Shown piece by piece: positions 32,901 through 44,200 of a stretch of DNA of 64,000 nt. The number at the start of each line of letters is the position of its first letter. Within the stretch, counting starts at the first letter, position 1. Under the pieces are notes generated by a model. It was given only the letters and a program-made list of their open reading frames with translations. It was not told where the DNA came from and did not search any database. Both the position numbers and the translations under genes were made by a program. The DNA is from Cyprinodon diabolis (taxonomy: Eukaryota; Chordata; Actinopteri; Cyprinodontiformes; Cyprinodontidae): NCBI GenBank assembly GCA_030533445.1, contig CM060065.1:7688974-7752973 (forward strand). The letters run 5' to 3'.

Positions 32901-35900
32901 AGATGTACAGCCATGTAGCAGGATCTTTGCTGAATGGCTGGATATAGATCTAGTTCTTCTAGACCTCGCTGAGGGACGGGGGGACACCATTTGTAAGGGA
33001 TGCAAGTGATCAAAAATGGTAACTTGCCCTATAAAGGGTTAAGACCATTAAAAGAGCATTAAAAGCATTCGATTCCTGTATAAACCCTGCAAAAATATTG
33101 TTCCTCAGGAAAGCTTCATATGACAGAGCCAATATTTTTTTATTTAGTAAACTTTATTTAACCAGGAAAAAAATCCCACTGAGATTAAAAACCTCTTCCA
33201 AGGGAGTCGTGGCCAAGAGGCAGCAAACGTACATACTGAACAGAAATACATTTATTTAAATGACAGGTACATTAAAAAAACAACAAAAAAACATATCAAA
33301 TAAAACAATGACAGATAATTGGAGTTTCAACTTAAAAGCATTTAATGATTAAAACCTCTCTTTATAAAAAAATTCCATGTAAAAGTAGCTGCGTAGAGTA
33401 GAGACTGACACAGGAGTGGATTTTCACTCCTGTCCCGTCCCACTCCCACAGAAAAAAATTGTGTCCCGTCCCGGGCCAGAGTAGAAATCTAAATCCTGTC
33501 CCGTCCCACTCCTGGTGAAATTACTCCCACTCCCATCCCGCTCCCATTCAGAATGACTCCCGCTCCCGCACCACTCCCATGCTCTGTTCTAAAACCTAGG
33601 ACGCGTCCTTAGAAGGCCAGATTCGAAGTACGATTACGTCATAGTGCGGCGCTGAGGTCTGGTCGGATTCCAAGACTCCTCGTTATGCGGCCTTAAAATG
33701 CGTCCTTCTTTTTGCACAATTTGAAGGACGGGTGTCGATGTATCCTCGCTATCCTTGGTTTACCCAGGATTCATTGCGAGACCAAGCAAGCCGTGATCAG
33801 AGGAAAGGTTACCTGGCGCCGAACAGTGGTGAAAATTGGAAGTTCAGTTTAATATAATCCAGTCTGTGAATAGTTCCGTCTGAAATGAATGAAAATAGTC
33901 GTTTTAATGGTTATTGAGTCAGATATGTGGCAGTAATGTTTGATTTATCTAAAGGTTTTTATCTGTTACTGTGTAAATGGGTTTGGCTGTAATTTAAGGA
34001 CAGATTCTAATAGATCTGCAGAGAGGGGACTATAAATCTGATAGTTTTATCTTTTTATTGCTGTTTTGCACAATATGCTTAACTAAATATTTTGTGTTGT
34101 TGAATATTAGAGATTTTGCAGATATGTTTTTAATACATACATTGTTTAGATTTACTTATATATTTCTACCCCTTTTATAGAATAGAATAGAAAATCCCTT
34201 TATTGTCCCACAATGGGCAAATTTACAGCAGCAGAAAGATTATCGAAAATGGTCACACAAATGTGGACCTTAGAAAAATGTATAAGAATAACATAATAGG
34301 GAAAAGTAAAAAAATAAAATACAATTCTGTAAAGTGTTTTAACAATATAAAACTGGAGAATAAATTACCAATATGCAGCTATGGACATTTTTACAGTGAT
34401 GGATATTTGAAAATAGCAGCAACATCAGAGATGTGCAGAATGACAGCGGCAGGTTATTTAACTGACTAAGGTTTCCATCATTACATTTGATTTTATTTGT
34501 TCCTGCTCCCGGTGGTTGGAACCTTTATTCCACTCTGGATTCTCATCAGTCTTTGTTCACTTTACAATAAAAAAGAAATAAATAAACAAACAGTTTTGGA
34601 AACTTCGGTTTTCATTCTTTTCCTGCTTTGTGTGTCAACTTCACGGCTGCTAAGCAACAGACCTTACGGCGATAAAACCCGCTGAAGGGTAGACCTGGTC
34701 GAATTCACAGCCCAAACTCTTCCTGTCTCCTTATTTTCACGGACTTCAAGGGATCCAGTCTAAGTAGACCGCGTCCTTGGAGGATGCAGCCCAGGATTTC
34801 GAACAGAGCCCCATTCTTGTTGTTTTTGAGCGCGGTTGAAAAACTCAGAGCGGAATCACTGTTGGTTTTTGGGTGGTGTAGTTTTTTTGACTCGCATTAT
34901 AGTGTAGGCTTAAAGGAAAAAAACTACAAAATGGCGGCGCCGCGCCAGTACTGGATTTTTTTTCTTTCTATTTTATTTTATTTTTTGGCATTGATCCTAG
35001 TTTTTTTTTTAGTTATTACCGGTTTGCTCCCGCTCCCGTCTGCTCCCGTTAATGTTTAATCCTGTACCGTCCCAATCACGTGATCGTTACTATTACTGAC
35101 TCCCATCCCACGGGAATCCCACGGGAATCCCGTGACCCATGGGATTCCCGAAAAAATGTCAGTCTCTAGCGTAGACCAAGGCATTCTTCCCCAGCTCTGT
35201 GCGAGCAGAAGGATCAGCGAGCAACAGCTGATCGTTGTATCTCGGCATGAGAAGCCATGCTTTTCTGTTTAACTTTGGTACAAATATAAGAGGACAGCAA
35301 TCCAAGGGTTCCTTATAAATAAAAGTGTACCAATGACGGTGCCTCCTCATAGAGAGTGATGTCATTGTTCTACAGTTGGGATGAACCTCAGTGAAGCATG
35401 GGAAACATTTGAAGACATGAGGAAGGAGCGTTCTTATAAAATAGGTCACCATAATCTAAGACAGATTAAAAATGTGACGGAGCCGAGGCGGTTTTTTACT
35501 CCAAAATAAAAACATGTCTTATTAAAGAAGGGTAAATCAAATTTAATTTGAATTTGTTCAGAAATTTGTCAAATTCAGGTCAGTCCTGGGATAGTCGTAG
35601 GATTTAGGACTATCTGACGGACGTTCCTGGTTGATCTGTGTGTCAAACGTGTAACTTATTCATAATTTCAATCATTTACAAAATATCACCACACTAAGGG
35701 CGATTGGGACTAGGCCTGGATGATAAATCCATATTTATTTATTTAATTCATTGTAATTTTTTAAATATGTATTTTTTTGAAGATCTAGATTTTCTAAAAG
35801 TAGTATTTACACAGTTGTAATCAGTTTTTTAAACAATAGCTTATTATTTATGGTGTAACACCATGAGCTGCATCATGTCATGATTTTCAAGCATGTTTCA

Positions 35901-38900
35901 CAGTTTTCGGTTTAGTTGCATTCAACATTCAGGTCAGGTCCCAGAATAAAAATTTTTGAAATAAAAGCTAATTTTTACTTTTATTTTAAGTTATTTCAGT
36001 CATTTGTCCTTTTTTTCTTATTATGGCACTAAATTGGATTTGGTTTGAAAAAAAATCTTTTTTTTTTATTTTAACTGATCTTGCTCAGCCCTAATGCAGA
36101 CTGAACGGTGGCGCAGTTATTTCAAATCATTTAATCTTCATGGAGTTTGCATGTTCTGCTCATGCATGTCTTTACCACTGCAGGTTTTTCAGCTTCCTCC
36201 ACATTTTCTTAACTATCTTTAGTATGTGACTGTATGGCTGTTTGTCATCCTTTATCTCAATATGTTGGCCTAAGATGGACTGAAAACCTCTCCAGAGTTA
36301 ACAAAATCATCCAAGTTCTTTCGTGTTAAACCCTCTCCCCAGTGTAAACTGTGGTAGAATCAGTTTAGCATTTTGTCCCATTATGCACAGCCAGCAACGT
36401 AACATTAAAAATCTCACAATAAACCAAGATATGAGTAGGTTTTTACTTAAGTCTTTATTATTTCCACAGTCAGGTTTACCACAATAATAGATTCAAACCC
36501 TGTCTGCCGCCCCCCCCCGACACTTTTAGTGGCCCCATCTGGCTCCTCCCTGCCAGTAAGTGACTTGTGCTGACATGCAATCACCTGCTAGTTTCGTACT
36601 GTTTGTTAGCCGGTAGCTGGGTACACTCATTTTATTGCTACTGCTTTGGTTAGCAGTTCCAAACATTTAGGTTGGTGGTTAGGGCATAGGGCTTGAATTC
36701 CTGAGTTTGTGACTTCAAAGCCCACTCCCACAGACTGCAACTCCAACAGGCTCAAACTAGGAACGATTTTCGACCCTGGCATTTTCCCATCTACACCATC
36801 CCTACTTATGGACAGCCCCCCCTTAAAAAAATAGAAGCACAGTTAAACGCGCGCATCTTAAATGTGAAACACAATATGAATACACATTGTGGATTAACGG
36901 ATCTATCTTCAAGCATCACTCGACAACCATCACCAAGGCTTCTAAAATGCGGTCTTACTTTGGTTATTATGAACACGGACGCAACAGTGACTGCTGCTGC
37001 GTAACATCCACATTTGCACTCACACATACAGCGCCGTCACTGATTCCCGTTGTCCAGCCCACAAAATTTTCATAAACCGACTGGATTTATGAAATCTCGC
37101 CCAAAGTCTATTGATCTCTTAGGAAGTAAATCTAAAGATTGGTAAACATCCCAACCTGGCAGATTGGTAAACATCCCAACCTGGCAGATCGGTAAACATC
37201 CCAACCTGGCAGATCGGTAAACATCCCAACCTGACAGATTGGTAAACATCCCAACCTGACTGATTGGTAAACATCCCAACCTGGCAGATTGGTAAACATC
37301 CCAACCTGACAGATTGGTAAACATCCCAACCTGACAGATTGGTAAACATCCCAACCTGGCAGATTGGTAAACATCCCAACCTGGCAGATTGGTAAACATC
37401 CCAACCTGACACATTGGTAAACATCCCAACCTGGCAGATTGGTAAACATCCCAACCTGGCAGATTGGTAAACATCCCAACCTGGCAGATTGGTAAACATC
37501 CCAACCTGGCAGATTGGTAAACATCCCAACCTGGCAGATTGGTAAACATCCCAACCTGGCAGATTGGTAAATATCCCAACCTGGCAGATTGGTAAATATC
37601 CCAACCTGGCAGATTGGTAAATATCCCAACCTGGCAGATTGGTAAACATCCCAACCTGGCAACAATGCACATAAGATAAGTTAGCCTTTAGATGCAAAAC
37701 CCCACTTCACTTCCATCCATCCATCCATGCATGGCTTCCCTTTAAGCTGCATCAGTGATTATCCTCCTTCACAAGCAGCAAATTCAAATTTAGAAATTTG
37801 TCACGTATGTCATTGACAGCCAAAGTCTATGTATCGAGCCTTGTATTTCAAAAATCATTTATACACTGATTTTATTATTTGTTCTTTAATTCTTGCTGGT
37901 TTCTTTCATTTTCATTTTAAGTCTGTGTCCCGTGAGTCTGGTTGTCTCTGGGTTGCTGGCTCAGATATTTCTGAGTCTTGTTGCACTACAAAAGACAAAA
38001 AGATATGTTGAATCTTATTATAACATTGCTTTTTTTCTTCTTGTAAACTTGGAGATATATTTTATTGCATGTTGCATATCTCGGTAAACCTTTTTCACCT
38101 TTAAATCTGAAGCTGTCCCTAATTGTGTCTCTGCTCTGCTTAAAAACAAATTTATGAACCTGTCTACCAATATAATGATACTAGAGAAAATAATTTTCCA
38201 GATATTAGATTAGATTAGATGAGCTTTACTGATCTCACAGCGGAGAAATTTACTCGTCACATATTGGCATAGAAGTTACAGAATGTGCAAACAGGGAGGA
38301 AAAAGGTGCATTAAGAATAAGCAATATATATACAGTATATCAAGATAAATAGGAAATATCTAGAAGCTCTGCAGTCTGACTCTCTGTTCAATAAGAAAAC
38401 AACAGATCTGTGTTCATTTTAATCTGTAACTCTGAGTAATGGTCCTCTGAGAAGCCCAGCTTTTTAACTTATATAAATGTACACTCTGTTGCCATGTTTA
38501 GCTGAAAAAGCTCTGTATGTGTAACAAACAGATTTTTGGTGGCATCTCTAATTTTTTTAACTAACCAGTCTCTTAACTTTTACTTAAACATATATCGAAG
38601 TAGCTGCTGGTTAAAATTCACTGAGTGCTGCTGTGTCTCTCCTCCTCCACGTAGTGACTCTGTACGCAGTGAATAGCAACCCCAGATAATATTATGTCTC
38701 AAAGCGACAGATCCGATGATATTTCACAGAGAGGAGAGACTCGAGAGCAGCAGGAGAGCGAGGAAAAAATACGAACTGGAAACGCTCTGAGCACAGACAG
38801 CTGCACCCAACCCCAGTTACTTTTGGCTAAAGTAAATCAGCGTAAATTATTGGTGGGGACTGTCCCCTCCATGCCCAAAGTTGTTGGGGACATGTCCACA

Positions 38901-41236
38901 GCAGTCCTTCAGAAAGTTACACCAGTGATTTTGACCTTTCAAAATGTATAAAACAATTACTTATGTAGTATATATGTTTGAGTGAAATTAATCATCCACC
39001 ACTCTACATATTCTCTGAATGTATGGTTATTAAAATATTTATCATTTTGATTTAGAAATAATTAAAGTATTCAGTGTAGAGTTTGTAGAGCAGAGTTCAG
39101 TCTCTCTTTTGTTGCTGTTGGTTTGGGTATTAACGGTTGAGTGTTGTTTCATGCAAATGGCTCATAAATCAGACACATTAAACAGCAAAGTCCATCATAT
39201 ACAGATCTAATATCAGAGGCAGGTGGTGATGATAAGAGCTGAGTCATCTGATTATACAGCAGAAAGGCGACCAATCCAATTACAGCTCCCGCTGCTAATG
39301 ATTTACTTACATGCATGCTTGGTGTGAGAGATTGCTGAAGAGCGAACAACACAATGGAAGCAAATGTCTACTGTCTCTGCATGCTCATCCAGGAGGAGTG
39401 CGTCACTTGGTGCAATCAGCTGGCTTTGAACCAATCTGACTATATGATCTGGCTGAAAATGCTGGTAAGCATGATTGATCTGTTCAGACATAAAATACAG
39501 TGAGGAAAATAAGTATTTGGCACACTGCTAGAAATCATGGAGGGGTCTGAAATTGTCATCGTAGGTGCATCTGCTTCTCTAATTCTCCTTAGTTGTGAGT
39601 GTGTGTCAATGTTTTTTTTTTTGTCCTGTTTGTCTCTGTGTTGCCCTGCGATGGACTGGCGACCATGTACCCCGCCTCTCGCCCCGTAGATGGCTGGAAA
39701 TAGGCTAGGGCTGCAACTAACGATTATTTTAAAAATCGATGAATCGGACGATTATTTTTTCGATTAAACGATGAATCGGACAAAAAATATTTTTTATATT
39801 AACCTCTTTATTCCAAAATAAACATTTTAGACAGAACAAACAAGCACACAAGTACAGGTTGCTCATTAACTGTACTGGTGCAATATGAAAAATAAATGTT
39901 TGTGATAAAACTACGCAAACTTACATGAGAAATGTAGCTGTACATCCACAAAATATAGGGTACTTTGTTTCATAAAGCGCAAAAAATACATTTTTGTTTT
40001 TAAAAGCCCCTAAGGGGTTCAAACAATAGGCCCCCCCATTTCAACAAATTAGTTTTTTTTAGACTAGAAGAGTTCTGCCTTTTAAGACAGGAAATTATAG
40101 CAGTTAAAGTTGCTACTTGAGAAAATACTGAACCATAGAGATAAAAATAGCCCTGTGATTCAAATTATAAATTGTATTTGGAATAAAAATGAGAGAACTA
40201 GGGGTGCTAAAAAACACATCCTCCAAAGACATATATTTATATGGGAATGTGGCAAATATAATTAATTGACATATTACTGATCTTGCTGGATTTTATTCTG
40301 CTTTGCTTCCATAAATTGCAGGATCTTCTTTACTTTATCTTTGCCAGAAGATTTAAACTTTAAAAGCCTTGCCCTCATAATTTGCAAGTTAATTTATTTA
40401 TAAAGTAAATGTAAACGCTGCTTAAGCTAATTCAAATGAAATTAAAAGTAAAATAAGTAGCCAACCTTATCACTGTCTGTAACCTACTAACAAGGTAAGG
40501 AAAGCATCAGATGAGCTACCTGAGAAACTAACGTTACGTTTCCCCTCTTTAAAACGAAACAAACATGGTGGTTCCGTGCCATGTTAATTTGTTTTAACAA
40601 AAGTTGCATGTTACGACTTTTTTCACTTTACAAAGCGCAGGCTATTTTAATTATTGTGATCAATTTGCGCCGTCAATCCCGGCGCATGCGCGCTTCATTT
40701 GCAGTCTGGACGCTGAGGGTAAACATCCTGCGGCTCTGACTGCAGCGCTGAGAGGGACTCCTGCGGGAGAACGGGGTTGGGATGGGGCAGGCGCCCCACG
40801 GCAGAGTAGGAACGATACATGCTTTCATGTAAGAGTCTCCAAAAGCCGCCAGTGGCCCCGTAAAAAGTCGCCAGATTTGTCGCTAGTCGCTTTTTTGAAA
40901 AATAGTCGCTGGAGGGGTCTGAAAAGTCGCTGGGTTGGCAACACTGCACCTACAGCGCTGGCTCGCCCTGTCGTATTTTTTTTTTTCTTCCCCCGTTTCA
41001 GTCAAGTGGCAGTGATGACGCGGCGGATGACGCATTAATCGCGCGACACAACTAATCGATGATGAAATTCGTTGCCAACGCTTTTAAAAGTCGATTTTAT
41101 CGATTCGTTGTTGCAGCCCTAAAATAGGCACCAGCAGCCCTTACAACCCCGCTTGGGATAAAGAGTGTCAGAAAATGGATGTATATGTCTGTCTGTGTGT
41201 GTGTGTGTCTGTGTGTATATATATATATATATATAA

Positions 41237-41274
<38 letters not shown>

Positions 41275-44200
41275 AGTTTTGTACATATATGTATAGATAT
41301 ATATGTACAAAACTCTCAACCCCTTCCAAAATACAACAAATATTAAATCTAAGATCTCAAAGGAAAAGTACAAATACAAGTCCGTTATCTAAGGGAATGA
41401 GAACATCATTTGTGACTTTCACTAGAGCTATTTCCTATACTTGGGGGAAGTATGAGGTGATAGGAAGAGGGGCAAGGGTCAGCATCCCTCTCCTTGGACA
41501 TCTTGTGCAAAACATTACCTATTGTCACTCACATGCTATATTCTTCTCTCTGACAGTGCAATATAACATGCCAACTAACAACTGTAGCCTGTGTAATTTT
41601 TTACTTAGTAAATCTCTGCAGTGCAAGTGCAATCATCCAAGTCAACAACTGTGTAGTCCTCCCTTAGCTCTCGACTGTTTTTATATCTCAGGGAAACATA
41701 TTCCAGAACATTACAGCTTTTTTGTACTATATACACTGTTTTTATAATGTCTGTTGTATTTTTATCTTTAATGGCATCTTGCTTTAATTGTGCCCTTTGT
41801 ACTCTATATAAGCTACTGGAACCAGAATTTCCCTGAAGGAATAATCCTAAGGGATAAATAAAGTTTAGTCCAAGTCTATTTCAGTGCTATTGCAAACTCT
41901 AAAACCTGACTGAAACTCTTTAAAAAGATAATTATGGTGTAAGCAGTCACACACCTGTTTAGCAGCTATTTTCCCTAGAATTTTCGATAAAGATAAGGAA
42001 GATTAGATATAGGTCTATAATTGATCAAATCATCTGGGTGGAGTTTCTTAAGAGAAGGTTTAATAACAGCTTCTTTAAAAGCCTGGGGTGCATATCCCTG
42101 TAAAGGCAGGTATACACTGTACTAGTTTTTACCCTTTTCGGGCCGTTTCTCCAGTCGTGTGAGAACTTTTTGGATTGGGCCGAGTATCAGCCTAATTGTG
42201 CTTCCTTCGTCGTGCAGTAGACGGGGTAACGATGGGTGATTAGCCTCTCACGACCACCTCCTGATCAGGAATCAAAAAGGTTAGTGAAGTGGTCCTGAGC
42301 AAATCGTCCTGTTGAAGGAGGGCCTCTGCGCAGCGTTACATTTTTCCGATTCAAGACACACAAAAATAAGGGTGAACATTGGTCCAGCTTTAGAGCATTG
42401 GTGCCGACATTAGGAAGAAATTACTTTGGTTCAGTGTGCCCCTGATTTGACATCACAGACTCCAGTAAATTGGTTCTGACAAGTCGGTCGGGCCATTTGA
42501 GGTTCACCTTGAAACCCTCAATCCAATGGACATTTTTTTTTTTTTTTGCGCACATGTAGACAATAGTCTTGTGTGCAACCTTTACAGAGTGTTCTGCTTT
42601 CAGATCGGGTAAACCAACTATTTTCTCCGTCCCTTTTTCTCTTACAATTTTTACTTTTTTCACATTTTCTATCAGGCACAGGGGGGGAAACAGAGGCCAA
42701 GGTGTCCCTTGTGGAGGCCCCCAGTCCTGACTCCAAAATAACTCCCAGTCTTGAGAACATCAAGGCAGCTTATGAAGGTGGTGATGAGGAAGCAGCCAGG
42801 GAGCTGATTCAGCAGGCCTGTTGCGTGGACTGTTCAGGAGGGATCCATCCCGACGGAGTGAGTGATGAAGTAATTTATTTTTAAAAGAGGTCAATGACAT
42901 TTAATTATTTAAATTTTTATTTAAATGTTTTTTTTTACATCTTAATTGGGCATTTAATCATGTTCTTGTATATTTTACTAAATAAACAATAACATGATTA
43001 AATGCAACATTCATATGTATATGTTTAATGTAATATTTCAACCTTCCCTCTATCTTAGAGATACAACATAATACAGGGACAGAGCACCTCCACTTTTACA
43101 ACAAAGGATGGAAGTTGGTCTGAACAAAGAAGTTGGGTTTAGGTTTCTCATCCACTCATGTTAGCATTAGCCCTCAGGAAATGGGGAGAAACTTATGGAG
43201 GGAATTTTGTTCTATTATTGTTGCTTTTTTATGGGAATTTCGGATATAATACAGTAAAAAAATGTGTTAAATGTTTCAATCCAAAAAATGTTAAAGGGTA
43301 ACTTTGTTGCTTTCTCAAATTATACTATATATCATTTTTCAATTGAATATTTTATAGGGGTGTGCATTGGCACTGCCCTCACGATTCGTTTCGATTACGA
43401 TTCACCAGGTAACGATTCGATTCAATTCGATTCTACGATGCATTGCGATGCATTGCGATGCATCAAAATTCCATTGACTTCGTAAAATCCGAAATGTGCC
43501 CATATATCCGCTTTCCAAGCTTTGGGTGCGTTTTTAATCTTACTTGTTGTTGGTATGCCCCCGGAAGTAATTGAAACTTCACAACTTGTCCATTTCAGGC
43601 CAGAAAATAAACAGTGACATAATCGATTATGGCACGTTGCCGCATCAATGCTGAATCGTGCATGCCCCGCATTGCAATGCATCGCTGAATCGATTATTGT
43701 TGACACCCCTAATATTTTATATACATAGTTTTTATTTATTTTTTAACATTTTCTTTTTTCACAGATTTTATCTTTATATTTTATGAAATTTCTCTTTTTC
43801 AGGCAAAATGTTATGAATAGCATTTAGCTTTTCAAATTGTGTTTCCAAGATCACATTCTATTCACTTCATTCCCAATACAAATGCTCACTTTAAATTTTA
43901 AACCAATAAAAACGTTACTACTAACTATAGAAGAGGATTAGAGCCACTGAAAAAAGAAAAAGGTTAACTGATTTTTAAATACATATTTAAACAGTTTAAT
44001 ATGGGAAAAAGTCAGAAATCTAACTTTCATCTCAGAGTTCTGACTTTTTTCCCGGAATTAAGACTTTTTTTCTCAGAATCCTGACAGCTATCAAACATGT
44101 TAGCATCAATCCGTAGCCATGTCTGTTTTAGAGACTAGTTCTCTTGTTTTAATCACTTTCTGCTCTTCCATTCATGAAATAGCATCACCTGGGACCCCTT

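Larger units (their letters stand above)
30318..33095 (+). mobile_element. Probable hAT element remnant split by Tc1 and piggyBac-like elements
   Basis: Left part 30318-30660 has cattaaaagtcattaaatt and an open stretch at about 30552-30660 ([20 protein letters not shown]) like the zinc-finger N-terminus of hAT proteins. The right part 33043-33095 has inverted cattaaaagagcattaaaag and tataaaccctgc. A microsatellite, a Tc1 and a TTAA element fill the middle. Confidence 0.4.

Noticed and set aside
37136..37660. Possible CRISPR array (regular repeats)
   Set aside because: Units are contiguous with no unique spacers, in a vertebrate intron.
37070..37697. Three overlapping minus-strand ORFs of 177-200 codons with 25-residue repeats
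   Set aside because: They arise from a stop-free 25-bp minisatellite unit; all three frames are equally open and lack any coding signature.
40604..41038. 144-codon ORF inside the 39706 hAT-type element
   Set aside because: No transposase motif; it is a by-product of the GC-rich core.
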